Assembly: GCF_003576645.1 (NCBI RefSeq)
Contig: NC_044920.1
Coordinates: 11,661,536 to 11,725,535, forward strand
Length of the DNA: 64,000 nucleotides
From: Ipomoea triloba
Taxonomy: Eukaryota; Streptophyta; Magnoliopsida; Solanales; Convolvulaceae
Reading direction: 5' to 3'
Under the pieces are notes generated by a model. That model did not search any database and was not told the origin of the DNA. It worked only from the letters and a program-made list of their open reading frames with translations. Both the position numbers and the translations under genes were made by a program. Positions 44,475-56,391 of the stretch are shown here, one piece after another (position 1 is the first letter of the stretch; the number at the start of each line of letters is the position of its first letter).

Positions 44475-45404
44475 TGTAGAAGAACACCAAAAAAGACAAA
44501 AATACCCTTCAATTTCACGGAAACTTAACGTCAATTTAGATGATTGACTAAAATTGTCCCAACATTTATTAAGTCTGGGCAAAATGTGGTAATAAAACCG
44601 GACTAAATGTGTCCAACCCTCAATAAATGTAGGACTAAAAAAAATTCACTCTTTATTTTTAGAGTGTAGAGAGTTGACCCGGAAGTCAAGTTCATGACAT
44701 TAGATTGGTTCGAATTATTATTTTATAGAGTTTTTTATGTCATGAGACTTGTAATTCGTTTGCTTCCACTATACACATGAGTATGTGTGATCCAATAGAC
44801 AAGACTTAGATTATCTATACTGGAAGGCATGAGTTTAAATCCCATAAAGAGCATTTTAGCCTTTGAAGACCAAGGAGTGGAGCTAGTTTGCCACGGCCCA
44901 ACTCCAAATAGGAAGTCAATATTTTGGTCAATGGAGGAACTCATGGAGCAACCTATGGAGCAAGTCAAGGTCCATGGAGCTAGTCAAGATCAAAAAGTCA
45001 TAGCGGAGGAAGTCTTGAAACACTATCTCTACACCATACGCTACACAATGCAATGAAGGAACAAATACATTATCTTGGTGAATATAACCAATGAGTTGAT
45101 ATGGAGCATTGGCTAAAGGTTTGAACATACTACTTATTGGTCCAGCATTTGAATCCTAATAGCAACATTTTAATCACTAAAGACTAAGCTTGGGAGCTAG
45201 TTACACGGCTAAGCCTTTCTGGAGCTATTCTTGGTCAATGGAGTAACTCATGGAGCTAGTCAAGTCAACATGGAGCAAGTCAATGTCAATACACTACTAC
45301 ACAGACGGCTTTTAACGTGTCAATACACTACTACACAGACGGCTTTTAACGTGTCAATACACTACTACACAGACGGCTTTTAACGTCAGCTAAATAGACC
45401 CTTT

Positions 45405-46021
45405 AACGTCGGCTAAAAGTCGACGTTGTAAGTGTACACATACAACGTCGGCTACATGTTAACGACGTTGTAAGGTACACATACAACGTCGGCTATTTAC
45501 AAATAGCCGACGTTGTAGGTAATTTGAAAACTACTAAAATATCCTACAACGTCGGCTCTTTACAAATAGCCGACGTTGTAGGTAACTTAAAAACAACAAA
45601 AATACCCTACAACGTCGACTCTTTACAAATAGCCGACATTATAGGTAACTTAAAAACAAATAAAATACCCTACAACGTCGGCTCTTTACAAATAGCTGAC
45701 GTTGTAGGTAACTTAAAAACAAATAAAATACCCTACAACGTCGGCTATATACAAATAGCCGACGTTGTAGGTAATTTGAAAACTACTAAAATACCCTACA
45801 ACGTCGGCTATTTACAAATAGCCGACGTTGTAGGTAACTTAAAAACAAATAAAATACCCTACAACGTCGGCTCTTTACAAATAGCTGACGTTGTAGGTAA
45901 CTTAAAAACAAATAAAATACCCTACAACGTCGGCTCTTTACAAATAGCCGACGTTGTAGGTAATTTAAAAACAAAAAAAATTACCCTACAACGTCGGCTA
46001 ATAAGACTAGCCGACGTTGTA
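45405..46021. repeat. Left subterminal array of 63-bp palindromic units (copy 2)
   Basis: About eight units, two fewer than in the first copy, with a different order of CTATT and CTCTT variants and one CTATA variant. It lies in the duplicated segment after the N gap. Confidence 0.9.
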
Positions 46022-46201
46022 GGGTAATTTTTTTTTTTAATATTCATTTTATTTTTCTATTTACACCCAAAACCTGCTCAAATATATATAGCAATCACAA
46101 TCACATTCAAAACATGTACAATTTATATTTATAATATCAAAATTAATAAAAGCAATAAATCTCACAATTGATAATAATTAATAATACAAGTTCATCAAAA
46201 A

Positions 46202-46495
46202 TTATCTATATATAAATTGTGTTTCGCTTCCAAAATTTTTGCTATTGTTACTCACTGTATTATCCAAACAACTTATAGTATTTAGCTTCAAGTGCTGCTC
46301 TCTCCACAAATGTAAATGAGGACCACAAGAGACTGGTGCAAACCACCTTGGAGGTCCACCATCAGGCTTAATAATCTCTTTGGCTAATTCAAGATAATCC
46401 TTCACAGTTTGAGTCCCATATCCATCATCCCAGTAAACCTCCAACTTTTCTTGAGCACCATCCTTGTTCTTCTCCATCTTCTTCTCCTCCAACAA
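46202..46495 (-). pseudogene. Captured phytyl-ester-synthase-like fragment (copy 2)
   Basis: Identical in translation to 43214-43507 (WDDGYGT, DGGPPRWF). It is probably the same locus represented twice by the assembly rather than a second capture event. Confidence 0.55.
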
Positions 46496-47179
46496 AGTCT
46501 AGTTTACTTATTATTTCCAGCACTCTGGTGCTCATGTCAATGCTCACATCAATAAGAATATGGGGCCTAAACCTGAATTTTACTAGCAACAATTGACATG
46601 ATGAATACGACATTACTAACCACAAAGAATATCTCACTTACATTATAAAGGATTGCTACAACAATAGGTAAATGTATGAACAACAATACCACGAAAACAA
46701 ATATACGGCAATTACTAAACAGATAAACAAGCTAAGTAAAAGTTTAAAAAATTAAAGATCGCCTCTAACAGAAATTTTTAGCAACTTGTGAACACAAATG
46801 CACATGACGGGGGATTAAATGTTAATACCTTTAGAGCAAGGAATCTTTTGGGTAGTAGAGTAAATGTACTAAGCAGTTTATTGATGGATTAAAGCAGTAG
46901 TAACAAGAGATCCTGAGGGAGGAACTGAAAGCTCAAAGCAGAACCATAAGAAAGATAAAAGTAAACTGTTATCAAAAAATAAATAAATAAACAAAATGAC
47001 CGGCCATGTAATAATAAAAATTAAAACGAAAAAGAAAGAAAACACAGAGTGCCATGGTCCAAAAATTCATGATGCTCACATATCCTAAAGGAAATCCACA
47101 TCCCCAAGTCCCAGAAAAATAAAAGACAAATCACACTTTGAAAATCCACTCCCTAGCTTTTCTTTTTCTCTTTTCATCA

Positions 47180-47362
<183 letters not shown>

Positions 47363-47439
47363 CTATACAATTGCAAATCCAATTAAATTATTACCCATAG
47401 ACAAGAATTGAAGCAATCATAATTTGGTTTCAGAAACAG

Positions 47440-47660
47440 CAGTATGTATGAATTGAAGCAAATAGTTGGCAGGACAACCCAACCAAGTTGGTCACGCAAT
47501 TAACTTAGTAAACATAAGGTTACAAGTTCAACTCAAGTAGGAGCAGCCTATATATTGACCTTTTTAGTTTGAGTAGATTAGCTATGGGAAACCTAGGCTG
47601 GGTTGAAGCAATTCCCGTGGGTAAACAGAGCCTGTTGGGTTGCATGAAGACTACATTGCT
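47440..47660. mobile_element. Possible SINE-like insert inside CACTA element
   Basis: AACCAAGTTGGTCACGCAA, then GGTTACAAGTTCAACTC about 30 bases later, resembles a tRNA-derived A-box and B-box pair. AGTAGGAGCAGCCTATATAT and a unique body follow. No poly-A/T tail or TSD was found, so this is tentative. Confidence 0.3.
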
Positions 47661-48079
47661 TTGCCCCATTACTCACCAAAATTTGATCAGGAGTATAAGA
47701 CAACCCATTCTCCTCTACACCAAACATTAAATTAAAGAATCTTTATTCAAGAAACTAATATTAATCCAGGAAACAAATGTATACCCAAGTAGTGAAAAAT
47801 TAAGTACCTTTAAGCTTGTGAGAGATAGCTGAGCGAAGGATATCAAAATTGATTGTTAGCATTCTCATTTGAACTCATATACACATTTTTACAAACAGGT
47901 TGTGAGCAAGAATATCAAAATTGCAGTCAAATCCGTACATCTACAGATTTTTTGTTCAATATTTAGCATTAAATACTACGAGAAAAAACACACAATAACA
48001 AGCAATTAATCAAATAAACAATAACCAAAATTTCTAAAATATTAAACAAATATATAAAATAAAAAAAAATGAAATAAAC

Positions 48080-48510
48080 GTACCTGGTGAGCAGGCGCGA
48101 TTCCGGCGGCGAAGCAGGAGGCCGAGGCAATGCCGGCGGCGAGGGTAGAAGGGGCAACGACGTGAAGCGACGGCGGCTAGTGGCTGTGTCGACGGCGTGA
48201 GGCGACGGGGATGCTGCTATGGACGGCGGCGGTGGCTGTGGACGGGAGGCGATGGTGTGCGGCGATGGGTGTGTTGTGTGGAAGGTGGAGGTCGGAGGCG
48301 TCGTCAGCGAGGAGAAGAGGCGGTGGAAGCCAGAGGCGTCATCGGCGAGGAGAAGAGGCGGCGACGACTGCAGGCTGCAATGGAGGAGGAGCGTCGGCGG
48401 CGGCGTCGATCTGAAGGCTGTAATGGAGGAGGAGCGTCAGTGGCGGCGTCGATCTGCAGGCTGAATTGGAGAAGTGAAGGACTGAAGGCCAGCGCGTGTA
48501 AGTGAAGGGA
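48080..48510. other. GC-rich GGCGACGG/GAGGAG segment in CACTA interior
   Basis: This GC-rich stretch of CGGCGGCGACG and GAGGAGAAGAGGCGG words has a 50 to 60-bp duplication (GAGGAGCGTC...GGCGGCGTCGATCTG near 48384 and 48427). It may be a captured first exon or 5'UTR of a GC-rich gene on the minus strand, since a short frame ending near 48150 has Pro/Ala-rich, transit-peptide-like composition. No family is recognised. Confidence 0.35.
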
Positions 48511-48664
48511 TTATTTTATTTGAGAGGGAAGATTTTTTAGTTTGAGAAGGAATAAAAATTTTTGGCAAAGTAAGTTTTGAAAATCAAATTTTAATTATTT
48601 TTCGACGGCAGTGCGGGAAGTTTAGGATTTTATGGTCTGAAATTGGCGGTGCTTAACCTTATGA

Positions 48665-49053
48665 AAACCCCTACAACGTCGGTTATTTATAGTAACCGAC
48701 GTTGTAGGTTAAAATTAAAACATTCAGCGCGATACAACGTCGGCTAAACTCCTAGCCGACGTCGTATCGCGCCGATGGCTGATTTCCTATGCGATGCGAC
48801 GTCGGCTAACCTCCTAGCCGACGTCGTATCGCGGGGTTGGATTGATTTAATGCGAGATACGACGTCGACTAGGTGTTTAGCCGACGTCATATCTCACAGT
48901 CTTCTTATGTCAAGCTTTTAACGTCGGTTATTAGTAATTAACCGACGTTAAATAGTTTTTATTTATTTTTAATTAATTAATAAACCTTTAACGTCGGGTA
49001 ATTATTTAGCTGACGTGAAATAGCCGACGTTGTATGTGATTTCTGTAGTAGTG
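48665..49053. repeat. Right subterminal palindromes of CACTA element
   Basis: Five or six palindromes with ACGTCGG cores and different loops: GTTATTTATAGTAAC, GGCTAAACTCCTAGCC, GGCTAACCTCCTAGCC, GACTAGGTGTTTAGCC and GGTTATTAGTAATTAACC. They are spaced 50-80 bp apart. Unlike the left array they are not copies of one 63-bp unit. Confidence 0.9.
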
Positions 49054-50395
49054 ATATAGAGTAACTTATGAAGACTTTGGCAAAGACTCATGCGCGTGAA
49101 CAATACATCATTCCTACACGCATGAAGAGCTTCATGGAGCAAGCTTTGGAGAACATCAAGTGGAATTTATACTTAGCCATTTTTCAAGTTCCATTATATT
49201 TACAAGGTCCAATACGTGAAGCTATGAACCAGAGAGATTTGAAGATGGTGATTTTCTGAAGATCATTGTTTTAACTCAAGCAATAATCACCCGGAAAATA
49301 TTTTGAAAGATCAACTTGCCAAGATCAAATCAAGAATGCTACAAAGTCAAAAATATAAAGCTCTAAAGGATACAAAGTCCATAATATCAAGCCGAATTAG
49401 AAGACTTTGTTAGCAATTTGCAGAGGTAATTTTTCAAAAATTACCAGCGACATTAAATGTTGCAGATCAAATTGGAGATCTTATCAGATCAAATTGGCAA
49501 GTTATCAAATCAACGGTATGGTCATTAAATGAGGAGGTATGACCATCATATCAATTGGTATGACCAATCAGATCATAGTAAACGTTCGAAATTTGAATGT
49601 TCATAACGGGTAAATAATTCTTTGAATTATAAAAAGCCCAAGAAGACTTGAAGATAAACACGGTTGAGAAAAGGTATTACGACACTACGAACTAAACGGT
49701 GATAAGATACAAGTAGTAATACTGAGCGGTGAATACGATCAAAATACAAAGTGCTGAGATATTGAGCTATACACGAGAGAACTCAAGTCTTAGAAAAGAA
49801 ATCTTTATTTCTTTCAACAACAATTGGTATCTCTACTGAGTGTAGAAAGGAGTGTAGCTGTGTGCGAGACACTTGGGTGAACTAAGTGTAGCTTTGTGCG
49901 AGACACTTGGTTGGAGCGTAGCTTTGTGCGAGGCGCTCGGGAGCTTAGCTTTGTGCAAGGAGCTCGTGGTTGGGTGTAGCTTTGTGCGAGACACTCGGGA
50001 AGTGCTTGTGTAGCACTGGTGTTTCACTATTTGTATATGAGTGAACAAGATAGTGGAATTCTCTCCTTTGAGTTAAATGAGAAGAGTGGACTAGGAGGAC
50101 TACACCACCTCTGAGCCACTATAAATCTTTGCCTCTCTTTACTTTACAACACTTTACTTTATTTGCTTATTTGACTCACTAACCCCCTTACACTGTGTTG
50201 TTTTATCCAGCTGGGTTTGTGTGTTCCCACGTCTGCATGCGCTTCAAACTTTGCATACATATTCTTTGAGTTACTTTAAGGCATTCCAACGTGTTGCATG
50301 TCAAGTATCTCTTCAGTCTTACGTAACTTTTATTTATAGCACTTTACCGTACGATATTCCGCTGTGCATTTCAAGTTGAATTTATTCACAACAAG

Positions 50396-50409
50396 TGGTA
50401 TCAGAGCGG
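50396..50409 (+). other. Primer-binding site of large copia element
   Basis: TGGTATCAGAGCGG, two bases after the LTR end, is the initiator Met tRNA type. Confidence 0.85.
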
Positions 50410-50461
50410 TTGTCTATTTGAGTCAATATTTTACTACTAGACAGATCTCATAAACTTCAAA

Positions 50462-51726
50462 ATGAAGAGAGACTTAGCTCTAAACCTATTATTCTCATTA
50501 GAAAATTTGATGATTGGAAAATACGTATGCGGGTTCATTTATCCGCACTACACGATGAGATGTGGGAAGTAATCACTGGTGGTCCGATCAAAATTCTAAA
50601 AGTCAATACCGCAACCGAACAGACAAGCACTACACCGCAATATATTCCTAAACCCAAAGAGGAATGGGGTCCTGAAGATAGACAACGAAATAACATGGAC
50701 AATATTGCCAAGGATATTTTGTTCAAAGCTATCGACGATGCAACTTTCCCAAAGGTCTGAAAATGTAAAACGGCAAAAGAAGTTTGGGAAGCACTTGTCA
50801 AAATAGGCGAAGGAGATGAGCAAGAAAAAGACAACAAGCTCACAATAGCATTAAAGAAATTTGAGGATTTAAAAATGCTAAGTGGTGAGACTATCACTGA
50901 GATGGAAGCAAGATTTGTTAAAATCTTGGGAGAAATAAATGACCTTGACAAGAAGATTTATCAGAAGAAGATATCACTCAAAATCTTACGAGGATTACCA
51001 TCTAGTTGGGACATGAAGGTCACAGCCATGCGAGACCATAGAGATCTCAACATGCTTTCAACCGACAAGCTTTTTAGTGATCTAAAAGCTTATGAATTCG
51101 AGATGAAGACAAGAAGAGAAGAAGAACGTGAAGAAAGAAATACCGCACTTGTCACTGAACAACCGTCTACATCAAGGTCAGTAGATATTAGTGACTTTTT
51201 ATCTGACGAAAACTTTGTGTTGTTTGTTAGGAAATTTAAGAAGTTCATGAGGAAGAACAATACCAAGAGTTTTCCTCAAGCCAATACACCCAGAAGGTTG
51301 AAAAAGGAAAGTCCAGAAGGCAATGCAAATTTGTGCTACAATTGTAGAAAGTCAGGACACTTTATGGCAGAATGTCCTTATCCAAAAGTGAGCAAAAATC
51401 AATTTGATAATGCTCAGAAGGACACCAAGACAAAAGAAGATTCAAGAAAGACAAAAGGAAAGCACTAATTAGTGACCCACTTGAGACAAGTGAGTCTGAT
51501 GAGTCATCTAGTGGAGAAAGTGACACCTCAAAGGATGACAATGCATTGTTCTGCTTGGATACTTCAAGAAGTTCATCCTTTCCAGACTTATGCTTAATGG
51601 CGCATGAAATTGAGGAACATGAGGTAAATTCTAAATCCTTTAAATCAGTTAATTCTTCATTTTCGCAAGAGTCTATTTCTCAGTTAATGAGAGATTGTCA
51701 AACGGTAATGGACACTCACTCTCAAC
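50462..51726 (+). pseudogene. Copia gag (UBN2 type with CCHC knuckle), interrupted
   Basis: The ATG at 50462 is followed by a frame change after the first codon. The conserved frame reads EERLSSKPIILIRKFDDWKI and RMRVHLSALHDEMWEVITGG. A TGA at 50758 lies before the usual KEVWEAL motif. UBN2 gag continues with EDLKMLSGETITEMEARFVK and ISLKILRGLPSSWDMKVTAM. The zinc knuckle CYNCRKSGHFMAEC is near 51338-51380. After the TAA at 51466 the sense continues in another frame (SDPLETSESDESSSGESD, LMRDCQTVMDTHSQLV) up to the hAT insertion at 51727. The remaining coiled-coil part (EERNKFFILEKYEINEKL) is at 55151-55360. It would package element RNA but is inactive as read. Confidence 0.8.
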
Positions 51727-54700
51727 TAGTACTGTCAAAGTGGGCCAGCCTGCCCCATTAGGTCCGCCCCACCGCGGGCCTAATTTTTGGTGGGTTGTGG
51801 CGGGCCAGCCCACTAGGGCTGCGGGCCAGGGTTCTCCAACCCTAGCCCACCCCGCGCAGGTTCGTGGGCCCCGCGGGCCGGCCCGCGGTTTTTTTTTTTT
51901 TTTTTTTTTAACATTTATGTGAAATTAAGTAACCCTTACACTTACACATGACAATATTAACAAGATAAAAAGACATTACGCTAAAAAATTAATATTCAAA
52001 GTTCATAACCATTACACACATTAGTCCAAAAGTCCAAAACACACTACAGTTCAAAATAAATATTCAAATGTTTATCATTACACAAATGAGTCATGACACA
52101 TCAATCCAAAACACACTAAGCTTCAGAAAATTCAGTTGGAACACGAACTGGAACATCTCCATCATCACCTATGCAAAAATTAAGAAAATTCAAAACATAT
52201 TATTATTTATGAAAATCAAATTATTAAAATGTTAAATAAAATACTATATAATTTAGTGAATTACCTTTATCATCTGACTCATAACTGCTTAACCAATTGC
52301 GAGTACAAATCAATGCTTGAACATTTGAAGAAAGCAAACAACTCCTATACTTGTTTAACACGCGACCTCCTATACTAAAAGCTGATTCTGATGCCACTGT
52401 AGTAATAGGAATACTTAACACATCACATGCCATTAAAGATAACTCACCAAATCGATGCATATTATCCTTCCAAAAGTTCAGGATATCCAAACTAGCATAT
52501 GATTTCATATCCATTTGTGGCTCATCCAAATACACATCCAAAGCAGATTTACCATTTTGCACATTATCTTGAACACAATATTCAAGGAACTCATCCTATA
52601 TATCAATAAGAAATTTACAAATATTAGAATAAAAATTAAGAAAATAACTTAAAAATTTACATTAAGATAAAATACTTACATCAAAGTCATCACTTGCTTC
52701 CATTGATGCAACATTTTCAGATTGACTAATAGTTACATTTGAACTACTCGTCCCAGTCACAGATGTGGCTTTATATGCTTCAAAGAGCATATACAACTTG
52801 TTCTTCACAACATCCAACTTTTATTTGTATGTGCTTTCATCCAACTTTTTGTAGCAAAACTCCAAAAGCTTAAACTTCATTCTTGGATCTAAAACAGCTC
52901 CCATTGCTAGAATAACACTATATTGCTCCCAATATTTATCAAACTTGATTTTCATTTTACAAGCCATCTCTTTAATCACCGAATCTCCACTCTTCAAATT
53001 ATTTTTCAACAAATACTCAATCTTCCAAACTTGCCGAAAATATAAATTAGATGTGGGATAAGTTGAACCAGAAAACAATTTGGTAATTTCATTGAAAGGC
53101 ATTAAGAAGTCACAAATCTTTTCTACTCTAACCCATTCTTCATGTGAAGGACAATGCTTATAGTTTGGATCAAGTAATTGCAGACTACTAAAAGCACGAC
53201 GATACTTGATAGCACAATCAAGCATTTTATAAGCAGAATTCCATCTAGTAGGCACATCAATAGATAAACCAAGTTTAAGCTGAAGCCCTACTTTTTCAAC
53301 ACATTCTTCAAACATTTTCATTCTTCCCTCCGATGCTTTAACATACCTCACGCTCTCTCGAACTTTATAAAAAGAATCACCAATTGCTTTCAACCCATCT
53401 TGCACAATAAGATTTAAGATATGTGCAGAACATCTAACATGGAAAAATTCACCATTACACAACAAATCATTTTGTAAACAAAGTTGTTCCTTCAAGATGT
53501 TTTGCATACTATCATTAGCTGAAGCATTATCCAAAGTAATAGAAAATATTTTTTTCTCAATTCCCCAATCTTTTAAACAACCAAGAAGCTTCTTAGCTAA
53601 CTCACGGCCAGTATGCGGTGGAGGCATAGCACAAAATGCTAATATCTTACTGTTTAACTTCCAATCATTATCAATATAATGCGCAGTCAAGCAAATATAC
53701 CCCTCAATTGTGCATGCTGTCCAAAGATCTGAAGTCAAACAAACTCTACTACGAACTTTTGACAACACATTCTTCAGTTTCTCTTTCTCTCTCTCATAAA
53801 ACATGTAAACATCTGCTGCAGCTGTATTTCTACTTAAGAACTTGTAATCAGGATTCAAATACTTATGCAACTCTCTAACCCAAGTATACTCCACCCAAGA
53901 ATATGGAAGATCATGATAAATTATGGCCATACTAGTAATCTCACGAACCCTATCGTGATCAATCTTTTTGGCACGCAATTTTCCTTCATGGTCAATAAGC
54001 ATATTACCCACATCTTCATATTTAGGTTTTTTCTTACAACTACTTAAATGACGGCTTAAAGTTGATGTTCCATACTTGTGTGACCCAATAACGTACTGTT
54101 TATTACAATACTTGCATGTAGCCGTTTCTTTATCATTAGTTGCAGTTTTTTCAACTTTTATAAAATGATTCCAAACATCTGAAGTGAGACGTCTTTTTTT
54201 AACTTGGCTTTCAGGTTGTGTAATTTCGGTGTCGTTTGTTATATCAATGGGGTGTGAACTTTGTTCTTGAGAACAACTCATCATGTACCAACCGACGTAA
54301 CCAACCTAAAATAGTATGTATCAAATATATATATATTAATGAATCATGAATGTGATAATTATAATGGGAAACTTTCAATTTTGTATGATTATATACTGCT
54401 TAACTAAAGTTCAATTAAAGTAAACTAAATTACTAAAGTGATTAGTGATAATGTGATATACAGAATAAAGAAATAAGTAAATAACACAGTTCACAATTCA
54501 CATTAACAATTCATACTCAATTCGCCAATTCACATTAAAAAATTCACACTGCAAATATTAATAGTTTACACAATTACACTTACACATTCACATTAACAAT
54601 TCACAAATCACAATGCACGCAATTCATAGGGAGTTACTGCAATTCTTAGTTTCTTACGGAGCATAAAAAATAAAAAACATTCATAATGGACGAACAGAGT

Positions 54701-55142
54701 TACGATTTACCTGAGGAGGAGAGGATGTCTAACACTGCCTGAGGACGGAGTTGCGACTTGCGATGCTGCCTGAGTGCCTAGTCGAAGCTTGAGTTTGGAC
54801 GGCGTTGCGGACTTGCGGGGCTGCGCGAATGCCTGAATGGGATTTACGGTAACGACTTTTACGTTGCGTACTTGCATGAATGGGAATAGAATTTTAGGAT
54901 TTAGGGTAAGACTTTTGCAACTTGGGGCTTGGACGATTGGCTACAAATATAAATAGTACATATAATTTTTTTTTTTAATTAAAGGCCTGGCCCGCAGCCC
55001 GCGCGGGTCAACCCGGGCGGGCTGCGGGCCTTGCCCGTTAGGCCCGCTCCTTAGCGGGCCGCCGTTTTCATAGCCCTAACCCGCCCCATGGTGGGGCGGG
55101 TGCGGGCCAGCCCGCGAGCTTCGGCCCACTTTGACAGTACTA
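51727..55142 (-). mobile_element. hAT transposon with near-intact transposase
   Basis: The ends are TAGTACTGTCAAAGTGGGCC and its inverse, flanked by an exact 8-bp TSD CTCTCAAC (51719-51726 and 55143-55150). Subterminal regions are very GC-rich with GGGCC, GCGGGCC and GGCCCGC words on both sides. It carries a three-exon transposase gene on the minus strand. It inserted in the copia gag. Confidence 0.9.
52116..54284 (-). pseudogene. hAT transposase (Ac type), one in-frame stop
   Basis: The start at 54284 (MMSCSQEQSSHPIDITND) leads to a BED zinc finger (VWNHFIKVEK, CKYCNKQY, LSRHLSSC). The RNase H-like core follows with LTSDLWTACTIEGYICLTAH, FSITLDNASANDSM and FFHVRCSAHILNLIVQDGLK. The middle has TRWNSAYKMLD, and the C-terminal dimerisation region has [20 protein letters not shown]. 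Exon 1 (54284-52680) reads through a TAA at 52821-52823, which fits a former CAA. GTAAGT/TATAG borders the first intron (52679-52596) and GTAATT/GCATAG the second (52264-52169). The last exon ends PVRVPTEFSEA at 52116. The domains are otherwise complete, so this is an almost functional cut-and-paste transposase. Confidence 0.8.
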
Positions 55143-55150
55143 CTCTCAAC

Positions 55151-56390
55151 TCGAAGAGCGCAATAAGTTTTTTATTCTTGAAAAATATGAAATAAATGAA
55201 AAATTGCAAAATGCTCTATCCGAGGTGAAAGAATTGAAGACTAAAATTATTTACCTTCAAGAAGAGTGTAAATCAAGAGAAGTGAGAGAACACAACCTCA
55301 GGGGAGTAATAGCCACATTTACTCATTCATCCAAAATAATGGATAAAATGGTAAATATGTAGAAACCCTCAAGAGATAAAGCCGGTCTAGGCTATGATCC
55401 ATCGTGTTCTCAAGCCTCTTAGAAATTGACAAATTCTACTACCACTTTAAATAATTAAGTGCAAGTGGTAAAATTTGTCAAAGGTCAAGATAGCACAATG
55501 AGATAAGTAATTGGTTATCAAAATATTGCCAAAAATAGTACTGTTGGGCCGAAGCCTCATTATCATTATATTTCGCCCAGTCAGTCAATAAAAAGGCAAA
55601 GTTTTGTTCCTAGAAGGAAATATGCCAATGAGTTTAGTGCACAAAAACAACATTTGAAAAAAGGAAGATTTTCGAGTCAATTTTCAAACCATGGTCAAAA
55701 TCAAGGTTTAATTCCTTTCAGGTCTTTTCCTAAGTGCCCAAAAATCGAGTCAATTTTCAAAACCGGGCACCGAAAGTCTTTTCCAAAATTGGTTATGATT
55801 ATAGAGTCAATAATGGTTACAAATCACCTATTCTTGGTTCAGTAAGAACAAGGTGGATTTGGATACAAAAAATCACTAACCCCCAAGGATCCAAGCAAAA
55901 CTGGGTACCTAAAAATGTTTGATTTGTTTACAGGAAGTTTGGTACTTCGATAGTGGATGTTCTCATCACATGACTGGAAATAAATCTAGTCTAATGAATT
56001 TTAAAAATATCGAAGGACCAAACGTAGTTTTTGGAGGAAAAGATCGATACTGCCAAACCAAAGGAATTGGAACAGTTTAGCGTAATGGTTTAAAAGTTGA
56101 AGATGTATCTTACGTGGAAGGACTCAAATTCAATCTCTTCAGTACAAGTCAATTTTGTGACAAAGGATATTTAGTGGAATTTTTCAAAGACAAATGTCAA
56201 GTGAAAAATGAAACTACTAGAGAAGTTGTACTACAAGGAACAAGGAAAAGAAACATGTATGTTGTTGATTGGTTTGCTACAAAGGAATCAATATGATTAG
56301 TTGCCAACAACACAAATGCTACAAGCTGGGAATGGCACAAGAAGCTGAATCATCTAAATTTCAAGACGATCAACAAGCTCGCAGCAAATG
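55151..56390 (+). pseudogene. Copia gag end and protease (copy 1)
   Basis: After the hAT element the gag coiled-coil part resumes (EERNKFFILEKYEINEKLQN, LQEECKSREVREHN), with stops near 55360 and 55420. Protease is at 55932-56296: VWYFDSGCSHHMTGNKSS with the DSG active site, LMNFKNIEG and GLKFNLFSTSQFCDKGY. A TAG lies in GTV-RNG, and the frame ends before the integrase zinc region. It breaks off at the N at 56391. The same sequence recurs complete at 59321-60560. Confidence 0.7.
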
Positions 56391-56391
56391 N
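56391..56391. other. Single N: join between two copies of a 4.2-kb segment
   Basis: 52244-56390 and 56392-60560 are the same sequence with a few substitutions and about 22 bp of length difference in the GC-rich hAT terminus. The N is exactly at the join. Confidence 0.95.

Noticed and set aside
47480..47560. tRNA gene
   Set aside because: A-box and B-box-like words are present but no cloverleaf can be drawn; at most a SINE-like remnant.
48197..48505. Arg/Gly-rich frames on the plus strand
   Set aside because: Three overlapping frames are open because of GC-rich low complexity. No domain, and the surrounding sequence is CACTA interior.
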